Assembly: GCA_004553595.1 (NCBI GenBank)
Contig: SFKZ01000011.1
Location: 76,654-140,653, forward strand
Reading direction: 5' to 3'
DNA: 64,000 bases
Source of the DNA: Methanobrevibacter ruminantium
GTDB lineage: Archaea; Methanobacteriota; Methanobacteria; Methanobacteriales; Methanobacteriaceae
Below the pieces are notes generated by a model that had not been told where the DNA came from, made no database searches, and saw nothing but the letters and a program-made list of their open reading frames with translations. Each line of letters begins with the position of its first letter. The first letter of the stretch is position 1. Position numbers and translations under genes: made by a program. Shown here piece after piece: positions 17,094 to 26,327 of this stretch.

Positions 17094-17645
17094 TTACATA
17101 ATTACAGCTAAAAATTTAGCTTTTTCATCATTTAAAGCAATCATTGCATGTTCACAAGTTGCATCAAAGAATATAGAATCTCCTTCGTTTAAAATAATCT
17201 CATTGTCTTTAATGAATATTTTAACGGTTCCTTCAAGAATATAGTTAAATTCCTGACCTGCATGTGAATTCAAAGAAGGAATAGCATCTTCTTTAGGATC
17301 AACAGTTACAATAAACATTTCAGCTTTTTTATGAACGAATTTCTTACATAAGTTTTCATACTTATATTCTTTCCTTCTGTCAACAGCAAAACCTTTGTCT
17401 GCTCTAGTTACATCAAAATAAGTCATACGAGTTTCTTCACCAGTAAGAATCAAAGCTAAATCAACATTGAAAATCTGTGCAATTTGGTATAAGAAACTAG
17501 CTGGAATGTCAATAATACCATTTTCATATGAAATATAAGTTTCTTCGTCTACATCAAGTTCTTTAGCAATTTCTTCTGTTGTAATATCGGACAATTCTCT
17601 TAATTCTCTAATTCTCATTCCGATATCTTTGTTTACGTCACTCAT
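17094..17645 (-). CDS. XRE-family regulator with C-terminal cupin domain
   Basis: An N-terminal helix-turn-helix (RIRELRELSDITTEEIAKELDV, about residues 10-65) binds DNA, and a C-terminal cupin (HAGQEFNYILEGTVKIFI, EGDSIFFDATCEHAMIAL) probably senses a small metabolite. I prefer the start MSDVNKDIG; an ATG three codons upstream is possible. The gene precedes the acyl-CoA synthetase and vorCBA and is likely to control them. A TGAAC-TAT-GTTCA palindrome at 17702-17714, just downstream of its TATA box, suggests autoregulation. The ligand is unknown. Confidence 0.85.
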   Translation of the reverse strand: MSDVNKDIGMRIRELRELSDITTEEIAKELDVDEETYISYENGIIDIPASFLYQIAQIFNVDLALILTGEETRMTYFDVTRADKGFAVDRRKEYKYENLCKKFVHKKAEMFIVTVDPKEDAIPSLNSHAGQEFNYILEGTVKIFIKDNEIILNEGDSIFFDATCEHAMIALNDEKAKFLAVIM

Positions 17646-17701
17646 TTTAACCATCTTTTTGATTTTTGTTTTTAAATTTTAATTGTTTTGTTTTAATAAT
17701 T

Positions 17702-17714
17702 TGAACTATGTTCA
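17702..17714. promoter_or_regulatory. Operator-like palindrome at the regulator's promoter
   Basis: TGAAC and GTTCA flank TAT, a perfect 5+3+5 dyad. TATA-like sequence lies 13-25 bases further upstream (about 17727-17738), so the dyad would cover the transcription start of the XRE-cupin gene. I see no second copy upstream of the acyl-CoA synthetase or vorC. The rest of the 17655-18078 spacer is AT-rich promoter DNA for this gene and for the plus-strand gene at 18079. Confidence 0.45.
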
Positions 17715-18078
17715 TATATTAATATATTATATAATACATAGCATTATGTAAATTTGTAATTAAACTAATATAAATATTATGGTAAAAACTACTTAAAAAC
17801 TATAAAAAAATAATAAAATTAGAAAATATTGCTTAATTAACTGAATTAAGATAATTATTCAAGTATTATTGAAATAAAGACTTGATATGGTTATATCTAT
17901 TGAAATTAAAGAATAATTTTATTCCATTTCAAGAAGAACAATAGAAGTGAAAATGATTTTTATAAAAAATTTTATATTATATAAAACAATAATAATAAAC
18001 TGAATGAAAAAACTTTAAAAAATTTACATTATACTGACAAATACATTAAACTAATGAAAAATAAATGGAGGGACTAGT

Positions 18079-18447
18079 ATGGTAAATAGAGAAGAATGTG
18101 TAATATTTAAACAAGAATTTGGAAATGAATTATTAGTTAATCAATCTTATGTTGGAATCAGAACAAAAGAAGATGGAATGATGTCCTTTAACCTTAGAGT
18201 TCCTAAAGATCAAATCACTGAAATTGAATCATACTTTAAAGGATTTAAAATCCCTGAACCAATTCTCATTGACATTGCATGCACTGGAAATATCCACTGC
18301 TACTTTAAGGGAATTTCACCAATAATAGAAAAACCGGAATATTCCTTTATTTCTGTAACTGTTCAGGAATTAAAACAAGAAGTAGTTGATGAAGAACAGG
18401 AAATAGGTATTCCTGCACATGAATGTGTTGGCTGTGGTTTACACTAG
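18079..18447 (+). CDS. Conserved-looking small protein with C-terminal CxxC
   Basis: The 122-residue soluble protein starts after a clear GGAGGG site. It reads MVNREECVIFKQEFG and has alternating beta-type segments (FNLRVPKDQITEIESYF; EPILIDIACTGNIHCYFKG). It ends in HECVGCGLH, a CxxC that could bind metal or be redox active. It stands alone between divergent and convergent neighbours, with its own promoter region. I cannot name the family, though it resembles uncharacterised methanogen-only proteins. Confidence 0.8.
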   Translation: MVNREECVIFKQEFGNELLVNQSYVGIRTKEDGMMSFNLRVPKDQITEIESYFKGFKIPEPILIDIACTGNIHCYFKGISPIIEKPEYSFISVTVQELKQEVVDEEQEIGIPAHECVGCGLH

Positions 18448-18463
18448 TTCAAGTACTTGAACT
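18446..18463 (+). terminator. Perfect 18-base palindrome with T-rich tail
   Basis: AGTTCAAGT/ACTTGAACT overlaps the stop codon of the 122-residue protein gene and can form a 7-bp hairpin with a GTAC loop. It is followed by long T-tracts (about 18480-18600, built from TTACTTT units), which fit termination between this gene and the convergent MATE gene. Confidence 0.5.
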
Positions 18464-18605
18464 TATTGTAAAACATTAACCAACTTTTACTTTTTTTTTA
18501 CTTTATTACTTTTTTAATTAGTTTACTTTATTACTTTTAACTTTTTTACTTTTTTCTTGCTTTTTAAAGTTTATTACTTTTTTAATATTTTAAAATTTTC
18601 TATTT

Positions 18606-19979
18606 TTAGGCAACTGTTTTTTCACACTCTTTCTTAAAGCTTCTCTCATAGAATTTTATGCATGCAAAACCAATGAAAGAACCTAAAATCATACCGATTA
18701 TTGCACCTAAATAAACTCCAAATATTCCCATTTTAAGTGGAATTGCAAAGAGATAAGCAAAGAAAACACTTAAAATCAATTCCCTTAGAATTGTCAATGC
18801 CAGTGACTTGAATCCAGAACCTACCCCTTGATAAACATAAGCTGCAGTTGCTCCAAATGGTATGAAAAGATTATAGAAAACCATTATCCTAAGGACCTCT
18901 GCAGTTCTTGCAATCATTTGAGGATTTCCATTAATGAAATTGAATCCTTCTGAAATCGGATAAGCAAAGACAAAGAAGATAATGCATATTATCAAGGTTA
19001 TAAGAAAACTGATGAAAGTTGAATAGTTTATTGTTGTCTTGAAGTTTTCATAATTTCTAGCTCCATATGCAATTCCTGAAACTGTTATTGTTGAGACCCC
19101 AATAGCTATGCATGGCAGGAATCCAATGGAAACAAATCTCCATACAACAGTGAAAATAGCAACTTCAATTGTTCCGGCAGTTATGAAAATCAAATAATTG
19201 AAGCAAATGGCAACAATTGAATAAATCACCTCTTCACAGCTTGCAGGCAAGCTTACCAAAAGGATTTCCTTATAGATTTCCATTTTGCTGTGGTAATATC
19301 TTAAGCTTAGTTTTATGAAAGTGTCCCTTTTTATCAAATACCAGTAAAGCATCATGAGCAAGTTTGCAAGTGTGGACAATACTGTTGCAATAGCTGCTCC
19401 CTTAATGCCCCAATTAAAGTAATAAATGAAGATAGGATCCATTATCAAATTCAATATTGCATTTACAACTAAAGGCACTGCAGCTCTTCTAATGTCTCCT
19501 TCTGCTCTAAAAAGACTTGAAACCACTGCTGGAAAGAGCATTATATAACTGGTTAAGAAGATAATCATCCCATAATCCATTGCAAGATCAATTACTTCAC
19601 TGGCTCCAAAGAGAATTAGCAAATCCCTTAAAAAGAAAACACCAACCAACAAAATAAGAATAGATACAATTGATGCGAGAACGATACTGTGAATAGCTGC
19701 ATTGTTGGATTCCTCATATTGTTTGGCACCAATCAATCGTGAAATCAAAGAATTGGCACCTGCACCTATTCCTACACCAAAACCAATAATAACCAAGTAC
19801 AATGGAGACATGAATCCTAAAGCGGCAAGTGGTCCAGAGCCAAGTCCACTTACCCACATGCTGTCAATTAGGTTATTGGCATACATCAATAGCATAGACA
19901 ATATTGTGGGATAAGCCAATCTATTAATTGCTTTTTTCGGGTCTCCGATTATTGACTCAATATTCTTATTGATTTCCAT
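18606..19979 (-). CDS. MATE-family multidrug/Na+ efflux transporter
   Basis: The 457-residue protein has about 12 hydrophobic segments and two homologous MatE halves. The first begins AINRLAYPTILSMLLMYANNLIDSMWVSGLGSGPLAALG, split here by a loop, and FGVGIGAGANSLISRLIGAKQYEES is a family signature. The tail KFYERSFKKECEKTVA is cytoplasmic. Such carriers export cationic or aromatic compounds against H+ or Na+. No ribosome site is seen before the ATG, so a leaderless message is possible. The substrate is unknown. Confidence 0.92.
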   Translation of the reverse strand: MEINKNIESIIGDPKKAINRLAYPTILSMLLMYANNLIDSMWVSGLGSGPLAALGFMSPLYLVIIGFGVGIGAGANSLISRLIGAKQYEESNNAAIHSIVLASIVSILILLVGVFFLRDLLILFGASEVIDLAMDYGMIIFLTSYIMLFPAVVSSLFRAEGDIRRAAVPLVVNAILNLIMDPIFIYYFNWGIKGAAIATVLSTLANLLMMLYWYLIKRDTFIKLSLRYYHSKMEIYKEILLVSLPASCEEVIYSIVAICFNYLIFITAGTIEVAIFTVVWRFVSIGFLPCIAIGVSTITVSGIAYGARNYENFKTTINYSTFISFLITLIICIIFFVFAYPISEGFNFINGNPQMIARTAEVLRIMVFYNLFIPFGATAAYVYQGVGSGFKSLALTILRELILSVFFAYLFAIPLKMGIFGVYLGAIIGMILGSFIGFACIKFYERSFKKECEKTVA

Positions 19980-20202
19980 AAGATTATATTGTGTTCTTAT
20001 AGTATAAAAAAATTAAAAATAGGTAAATAGGATAAGCAAATGTGGAAATGGAAAAATAAATTTAGAGAAATAAGAGAAAATGAATAAAAAATAATTAAAA
20101 AAATAATTTAAAAAATAAGAAAAATAGAATAAAATAAAAGATGTTTACTATTAAACATACATCGTAAACTAAAAATTAAATAAAAAAATAAAATAATTAA
20201 AT

Positions 20203-21237
20203 TTAATGAATTTTAGCTATCACAGAAATGATACGAGTTAAACTTCTATGCATTTTAATCTCATACCTTTCCAATAATTCGAACCCTACATCATTGAGCA
20301 GTGAATCGATATCCAATGTATGTGGACTAGCCATGACTAAAAGTGCATCTTTCTTCATACTGTGTTCGATTGATTGTAGGAATTCACTGAATATTCCAGA
20401 AGTGCCTTCACCACAGGTAGTTGTGGAAATACCATATGGGGGATCTGTAACAACTGCATCAACCTCTTCATACATTTCAAGCTCACGGACATCAACAACA
20501 TGAGTCTTATAGTCAGTGACCCCAGCATATTCCAAATTGGTTGCAGTTCCCTTTTTCATTTTCCAATCAATGTCACAGCCAATTACCTTACAACCTATAA
20601 GACCTGCTTCAATAAGGATTCCTCCAGTACCACAGAAAGGATCAAGCACAGTGTCTCCTTCCTTGACTCTAGCTAAATTAGCCATGCATCTAGCAAGTTT
20701 AGGACTCATGCAACCGGGATGGAAGAAAGGTCTCTTATGAGGTTTCATCTCTTCAAAATACTTCTTATTGAGCTGATACTTACCGAAACATAAATAGACA
20801 TTACTATGATGAGCCACAACTCTAATGAATGATTCTGGATTTGATAAGTTTACTGAAATATTCTCTGTATTTGATAAGATCAAATGTCCCACTCTTCTTT
20901 CAGTACCTACTGTATCTATGTCAGTGCTGAATCTTTTCACTCTAACAGCAAAGTTCTCATCAACATATTCTGACCAGTCAATAGCTTTGACAGCACTGTC
21001 CAAAACCTCATAATCACATTCATCTATCAATTGATGAACCTCATGAGTGTAACCTAACCTTTTAACAAAGATTCTGTAGTAATCATCAAAAACATCTTCA
21101 CCAAGATTTCTTAAGATAACCAATCCTGGACAAACTATTTCCATTTCTGTCTCTATTTCCTCAATTTCCAAAACTGCCCTAAGTTCAGCCAATGGTAGTT
21201 TGTCATGTTCCTGTGATAAGATTAACAATAAATCCAT
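20203..21237 (-). CDS. trmG10: tRNA (guanine(10)-N2)-dimethyltransferase, THUMP type
   Basis: The 344-residue protein has an N-terminal THUMP RNA-binding domain and a C-terminal class I methyltransferase. PFCGTGGILIEAGLIGCKVIGCDID is the SAM-binding motif I region, and VTDPPYGIST is the DPPY catalytic motif for exocyclic amine methylation. This layout fits archaeal TrmG10, which makes m2G/m22G at position 10 of tRNA. The ATG follows GGAG. Other THUMP methyltransferases (for example TrmN-type acting on position 6) cannot be fully excluded by eye. Confidence 0.88.
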   Translation of the reverse strand: MDLLLILSQEHDKLPLAELRAVLEIEEIETEMEIVCPGLVILRNLGEDVFDDYYRIFVKRLGYTHEVHQLIDECDYEVLDSAVKAIDWSEYVDENFAVRVKRFSTDIDTVGTERRVGHLILSNTENISVNLSNPESFIRVVAHHSNVYLCFGKYQLNKKYFEEMKPHKRPFFHPGCMSPKLARCMANLARVKEGDTVLDPFCGTGGILIEAGLIGCKVIGCDIDWKMKKGTATNLEYAGVTDYKTHVVDVRELEMYEEVDAVVTDPPYGISTTTCGEGTSGIFSEFLQSIEHSMKKDALLVMASPHTLDIDSLLNDVGFELLERYEIKMHRSLTRIISVIAKIH

Positions 21238-21326
21238 TTTTTATCTCCAATTTTTTAAATCAATAATAAGTATTTCAATTAAGCATATTCATTAATTTTT
21301 AAATCAAATAATCATTTTATTAATCA

Positions 21327-22562
21327 TTATACTAACCAGATTTTAGCCAATTCCCTTTTATGAATAGCTGGCAATAATGATAGAACCAAACCTCTTTTCA
21401 AGAATTCCTTAACAAGTATTGATTGATTATCCATATCTCCATATTCAGATATCAATTTATCGGCTTCTTTCTCCTTTAGCTTTTCAAAGAAATAGTCCAA
21501 ATCATCATCTGACAATGTGCATAATGTTTTTTGAACCTTAAACTGATAGGAAAATTCCTTTATGAATCTTTCTTCAAAATCATCTTGATAAGATTTGAGA
21601 CAATCCTGTAATATCTTCTTGTCATCATGAGTCTCCTTTTCAAGGTTTAGAGAATTGAAATCTTCTGAATCTAGAACTTTGAGAATTGTTTTTTTAGCCA
21701 TTCCAACTGCTTCAAAACCTATTAAAAGACCTCCACCTGTAGTTGGCTTAATCTGTGAAGCAGCATCGCCAATTATCAAAGCCCTATTTTTAAACAATTT
21801 ATTTTCCTTATTGTAAATAGGGATTTTACCCTTATACTTTTCAATTATTTCATAATTTTTATATTGGAAGTCATTCATTAGGAACTCATTTAAGATTTCA
21901 TTTTGTCTTTTATAATCATTATTTGAAAACAATCCAATCCTAAATATATTCTCACTTACTGGAATCTGCCATATGAATCCGGGGAATAAATCTCCATAGG
22001 CATATAAGTCTACAAAGGACATCTGATTGTTGTCCTCTTCAATTTTAACTAAATATTGGCTTGCACAATAATAATCAAAATCATTTCCAAATGCTGAAGA
22101 AACAATTGAAAGAGGTCCATCTGCACCTACAATAATCTTGGATTTGATGCTTTTTTCAGTTGATTCATTTTGGAATGTGACTTTTCCTTCCACATCATCA
22201 ATAGCTACAACTTTAGAGGACAAATAAGAATGGGCACCGTTTTCAATAGCTCTCTTGTAAAGGAATTGATCTAAAGCAACCCTATCGATTATCAATGCTT
22301 GGTCTTCCTCTTTAGAAACGCTTAAACTATGATTCTTACTGTGTAAAAAAGCACCTTTAACATTATTTAATATTAATCCATCTGGAAATTGATTGACATC
22401 CAAAACTCTTTTATTGATTATGCCTGCACATTGCAAGGGCAAACCTATTACTTTCTTTTTATCTATTAGGCAGACTTTAATATTCTCTTTAGCCAATTCA
22501 TAAGCCAAGGTAGAACCAATAGGACCTGCTCCAATGATAGTGACATCATAATCAAAACTCAT
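21327..22562 (-). CDS. FAD-dependent geranylgeranyl reductase family protein (paralog)
   Basis: The 411-residue flavoprotein has the N-terminal Rossmann motif IIGAGPIGSTLAYELAKE, the LPLQCAGIINKRVL motif typical of the geranylgeranyl reductase family, and IIGDAASQIKPTTGGGLLIG for FAD binding. It differs from the canonical lipid reductase at 47538-48725, being more divergent and lacking a neighbouring ferredoxin gene. It may reduce a different isoprenoid, but its substrate is not evident. The ATG follows GGGTT. Confidence 0.85.
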   Translation of the reverse strand: MSFDYDVTIIGAGPIGSTLAYELAKENIKVCLIDKKKVIGLPLQCAGIINKRVLDVNQFPDGLILNNVKGAFLHSKNHSLSVSKEEDQALIIDRVALDQFLYKRAIENGAHSYLSSKVVAIDDVEGKVTFQNESTEKSIKSKIIVGADGPLSIVSSAFGNDFDYYCASQYLVKIEEDNNQMSFVDLYAYGDLFPGFIWQIPVSENIFRIGLFSNNDYKRQNEILNEFLMNDFQYKNYEIIEKYKGKIPIYNKENKLFKNRALIIGDAASQIKPTTGGGLLIGFEAVGMAKKTILKVLDSEDFNSLNLEKETHDDKKILQDCLKSYQDDFEERFIKEFSYQFKVQKTLCTLSDDDLDYFFEKLKEKEADKLISEYGDMDNQSILVKEFLKRGLVLSLLPAIHKRELAKIWLV

Positions 22563-22694
22563 AGTTAACCCACATATTGAAATAAAAGAGCTTAAGAAAA
22601 AGCTAAAAATTAAATAAATTAAAAATATTAAAATAAAAAATTGATAATAATTTAAAAATTAAAAATAATTAAAAAATTATTTTCAATATAAAAA

Positions 22695-24470
22695 TTATCT
22701 CCTGAATTTTCTGGAATGCTTTTCAAAGAGATCATCGGAAGTCTTCTTCTTTTTATCATTTCCAGATTCTGCATCAGATTCATCCATATATTGATTATAA
22801 TCATCATAATGGGAGCCAGAATTACGTCCAGATTTTTTTCTGGATTCTCTAGGACTCATATACTTATAATCTATCTCACCATCACCAGAGTATGGCCTTG
22901 TATGATTTGCATCATAATGAGAATTGGATCTGTAATTCTGATTTCTTGAATTCGAATGCCTATAATTCTCATTTTGCCTATAATCCCTTTGATTGAAGCT
23001 TTCATGACGATTATCATAATGATTAGGATTATTATGACCATCTCTTAAAGGCATGGATTCCGGATATCTGTGGAAATTAGCATTATGCCTATCTGAGTAA
23101 TCATCATAATATCTGTCGTCATAGCCGTCATAATTCATATCATAACTTCTACCAGGTCCTTTATCATAAGCTCTGTCATATCTTCTATCATATTCTCTAG
23201 AGCCAGAGACAGGATTATAATCATCTCTAAAGCGATTATCATTAGATGGCTTGAATTTAAGATTATCTCCCATGTCATGCATTGCTTGATTTATAGTGGT
23301 GTCAAACTCTGCATCAGAGATATCTTCATAATAATCATCCTTTTCATCATTACTGCTTGAAAAAGGATTGAATCTGGAAAGACCTTTGGATTTCTTTTCT
23401 ACCTTTGGAGGCTCTTCGTTATAATCTCCATACGGATTACCTCCTTGGATACGATCATCATAATCCCTTTGTGCATCTAAATTGTTTTGATGGAATTCCT
23501 CATAATTATTTGCAAAGTATTTATCAGGATTTCTTGAATAAGAGTCTTTAATAGCTCCAGAATACTGATGATGATGTGAATCAGGCTTTCTTCTTGAATC
23601 ATATTGATTATTGTAATTTTCTCTAGGAGCTCTGCTTTCCCTATAGTTCCTATCTCTTGAATAATCATCATAACCATAGCCGCCAAAATCATTAGGACTA
23701 TTATAATCATCATAATAATGATCATTGGAGCCATAAGGAGTATTATAATTTGAGTTATAATTTGGATTGTTTCTAGATTGTTTAGCTTGACGCCTTATTT
23801 CTCTAAGCTGCCTTTTACGCTCTTTAGCATCAACCAATTCCAAATCATCCAAATCTTCCATACGCATATAATGGCCCGGTTCCTGATTTGGCCTAATTGG
23901 ATTAAAATTGGAATTAAAATCATCATAACCATTCTGATATCTCAAATGGGTTCCTCTTATATTCTCAAATATGATATCTTCAATCTTTTTAGGGCTGGAA
24001 ACATCCTTCAATTCCAAATCCTTTCCATCATAAGCACTGTATAATGTGATAGTGCCTACTGAAAATATTTTTCCAAGAAGACTTTGGGAACGACTAACAT
24101 CCTGAATAGTGTTGAAAGGCATGTAGTTTTTCTTTTGCAAGAGAATACCCTTTTCAACAATCACTCTGCTTTCAGTAATTGTATACTTGATTGAAGTCCA
24201 GATTAAAAGCTTCAATATGATGTATAATAATACAATCATGATTAAGATAAACACAGCTATTGCAAAATAGCGAGTCATTGGAACTTTAGTTGATTCAATC
24301 AAATAGACATTCATGTTCCCAATGTATTGAATACCAGCAGAATACAAGAAAAATAAAAATCCTAACACAAACATTGATATTAAAATTCCTTTTGAATAGA
24401 CAAAAATATTAGGTTGTGCTTCGTATAATATTTTCTCATGAAAGTCTTCTTTTTTATCTTTACCAAACAT
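22695..24470 (-). CDS. Membrane protein with bacterial PH domain and very long Asp/Tyr/Asn/Arg-rich tail
   Basis: The N-terminal 180 residues have two membrane segments (about 29-49 and 67-92) followed by a bPH_2 (DUF304-like) domain: YTITESRVIVEKGILLQKKNY, FNTIQDVSRSQSLLGKIFSVGTITLYSA. The remaining roughly 400 residues are low-complexity and predicted disordered, rich in D, Y, N, R, S and H (DDRYYDDYSDR-like units), with one charged stretch SKGLSRFNPFSSSNDEKDDYYEDIS. This tail would be cytoplasmic if the PH domain is. No ribosome site precedes the ATG. The function is unknown, and the tail is unusual for this family. Confidence 0.82.
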   Translation of the reverse strand: MFGKDKKEDFHEKILYEAQPNIFVYSKGILISMFVLGFLFFLYSAGIQYIGNMNVYLIESTKVPMTRYFAIAVFILIMIVLLYIILKLLIWTSIKYTITESRVIVEKGILLQKKNYMPFNTIQDVSRSQSLLGKIFSVGTITLYSAYDGKDLELKDVSSPKKIEDIIFENIRGTHLRYQNGYDDFNSNFNPIRPNQEPGHYMRMEDLDDLELVDAKERKRQLREIRRQAKQSRNNPNYNSNYNTPYGSNDHYYDDYNSPNDFGGYGYDDYSRDRNYRESRAPRENYNNQYDSRRKPDSHHHQYSGAIKDSYSRNPDKYFANNYEEFHQNNLDAQRDYDDRIQGGNPYGDYNEEPPKVEKKSKGLSRFNPFSSSNDEKDDYYEDISDAEFDTTINQAMHDMGDNLKFKPSNDNRFRDDYNPVSGSREYDRRYDRAYDKGPGRSYDMNYDGYDDRYYDDYSDRHNANFHRYPESMPLRDGHNNPNHYDNRHESFNQRDYRQNENYRHSNSRNQNYRSNSHYDANHTRPYSGDGEIDYKYMSPRESRKKSGRNSGSHYDDYNQYMDESDAESGNDKKKKTSDDLFEKHSRKFRR

Positions 24471-24600
24471 TAGTTTATATTTATAAATTTTATTTTAAAT
24501 ATAGTTTATGTAAAAGAATAGGTTAAAATTGAATAAAACAAGACAAAATAATGTAGATTAACTTAAAAAAAGTGAAAAAATTAAAAAAATAAGAATAAAA

Positions 24601-24660
24601 TGGCCTCAGATCGCCCATCATTCATCACGTATCAGAGCTCATAGGGTTCATCACAGGCCA
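24601..24660 (-). ncRNA. Box C/D guide sRNA (2'-O-methylation guide)
   Basis: On the minus strand all four boxes are present in order: C box GTGATGA (24654-24648), D' box CTGA (24635-24632), C' box GTGATGA (24628-24622) and D box CTGA (24609-24606). A terminal stem TGGCC/GGCCA closes it. The two 12-base guides directly before D' and D are ACCCTATGAGCT and ATGATGGGCGAT. By the N+5 rule each would direct methylation of a C, within target sequences AGCTCATAGGGT and ATCGCCCATCAT. Length (60 nt) is typical of archaeal C/D sRNAs. It lies in the spacer between the PAN gene and the PH-domain gene. Confidence 0.93.
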
Positions 24661-24731
24661 TTAATGATTATAAAATATAAAAAATAGAATAAAAGAGATA
24701 AAAAATAAAAAAATGAAAAGTAAGTTCGAAA

Positions 24732-26006
24732 TTATCCGAACATTACTCCACCATTGTCATCTAATTGAGCTTCTTTATTTTTACCTAAGATCTTGTTGAT
24801 AGCATCCTCAAAGTCTGCCATAATGATATGGTCTCTTTCTTCACGGATAGCAAACATACCTGCTTCTGTACAGATAGCCTTTAAGTCTGCACCAGCAAAT
24901 CCTTCTGTAAGAGCGACTATATCATTAAGATCAATGTCAGAAGCCAAATTCATTTTCTTGGTGTGGATTTTGAGAATTTCAAGTCTTCCTTCTTCATTTG
25001 GAGCTGGAACTTCAATGAATCTGTCGAATCTTCCAGGTCTGAGCAATGCTGGGTCTAAGATATCAGGTCTGTTGGTAGCGCCAATGATACCAATATCTCC
25101 ACGGGATTCGAAACCATCCAATTCTGCAAGCAATTGCATGAGAGTTCTTTGAACTTCCCTGTCTCCACTGGTGGAACTTTTAAGTCTTTGTGCTGCCACT
25201 GCATCAAGCTCGTCAATGAAGATGATACTTGGTGCCTTTTCCTTAGCAAGCTCAAACACTTCTCTAACCATTCTTGCTCCTTCACCAATGTATTTCTTAA
25301 CGAATTCAGAAGCAACAACCTTAATGAATGTTGCATTGGTTTCGTTAGCCACTGCCTTTGCAAGCAAGGTCTTACCAGTTCCTGGAGGACCGTACAATAG
25401 AATACCTTTAGGTGGGTCAATACCAACCTTTTCAAATAATTCAGGATGTTTTAAAGGTAATTCCACTGTTTCCTTAACTTCAATGATTTGATCATCCAAA
25501 CCACCAATCACATCATAGGTAACATCAGGTTTGGTGTCAATTTCCATACCGGAAACATTTGCGTCCTTTTCAGAAGGCAATACTTCAACAACACCAAAGG
25601 TCTGCTGATTTAAAGCTACTCTTGAACCTGGTTTCAATAATTTTTCATCCAAGAACTTTGAATAGTTAATAAGGAAACTTGGTCCAGTACTGCTTTTTAC
25701 AGTCAATCTGGAATCATCGATGACTTCAGTAATGGTAGCCAATATAAGTGGAGGTGATCTGAATCTTTCAACTTCACCTCTTAATGATTTTAACTCTCTT
25801 TCTAAACGTATCTTTTCATTTTCAGTTAGAATCTTGTCTTTTTCAAGCTTTCTAACTTTCCACATGAGATTACGTTTGGTTTTTGTATTTTCTGCCTTTA
25901 GCAAGTCAAGTTCTTTTTGAAGTTCTTCAACGGTTTTAGGCTCATCTACTTCATCAATTTTAGTAGGGCTTGAGATATTTTGAACTTCATTTGGAGAATC
26001 TTCCAT
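24732..26006 (-). CDS. pan: Proteasome-activating nucleotidase (PAN)
   Basis: PAN is a hexameric AAA ATPase that unfolds substrates for the 20S proteasome. The start giving MEDSPNEV is chosen because GGAGGAG precedes it at ideal spacing; a longer frame to 26039 is open but unlikely. An N-terminal coiled coil (about 20-75) precedes an OB domain, then Walker A GPPGTGKT, Walker B IIFIDELDAVA, sensor GATNRPD and arginine finger LLRPGRFDR. The protein ends VMFG. The HbYX gate-opening motif normally has Tyr in the penultimate position; here it is Phe. Confidence 0.95.
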   Translation of the reverse strand: MEDSPNEVQNISSPTKIDEVDEPKTVEELQKELDLLKAENTKTKRNLMWKVRKLEKDKILTENEKIRLERELKSLRGEVERFRSPPLILATITEVIDDSRLTVKSSTGPSFLINYSKFLDEKLLKPGSRVALNQQTFGVVEVLPSEKDANVSGMEIDTKPDVTYDVIGGLDDQIIEVKETVELPLKHPELFEKVGIDPPKGILLYGPPGTGKTLLAKAVANETNATFIKVVASEFVKKYIGEGARMVREVFELAKEKAPSIIFIDELDAVAAQRLKSSTSGDREVQRTLMQLLAELDGFESRGDIGIIGATNRPDILDPALLRPGRFDRFIEVPAPNEEGRLEILKIHTKKMNLASDIDLNDIVALTEGFAGADLKAICTEAGMFAIREERDHIIMADFEDAINKILGKNKEAQLDDNGGVMFG

Positions 26007-26215
26007 AATATACTCCTCCTTTAAATTAGTTATTATCAATATAAATTTTAAATTTAGTTTTCAAATGCACTAATTAATTTCATATCATATTTTTACAACA
26101 ATTTTACATATTTTAAGATAGATTTGAGATTATAATAATTGTTATATATTATAATTCTATTTAAATCTAAATATTCGTAGATTATAAAATAATTTATACA
26201 TAGTAATATATAAAG

Positions 26216-26240
26216 TTTTTCTTAATTTTAGTAAGAAAAA
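26216..26240 (-). terminator. 9-bp AT-rich hairpin downstream of mbf1
   Basis: TTTTTCTTA and TAAGAAAAA form a perfect 9-base-pair stem around 7 bases, about 90 bases after the MBF1 stop. It may end that transcript. The rest of the roughly 320-base spacer up to pan is AT-rich, with the pan promoter, and I see nothing else. Confidence 0.35.
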
Positions 26241-26327
26241 TAATTTCATAAAAAATCTATAGGGCAAATAGATAAAAAATAGAATGAGAAATCATGAAAA
26301 AATGAAATTGAAAATATTGTAAAAGGA

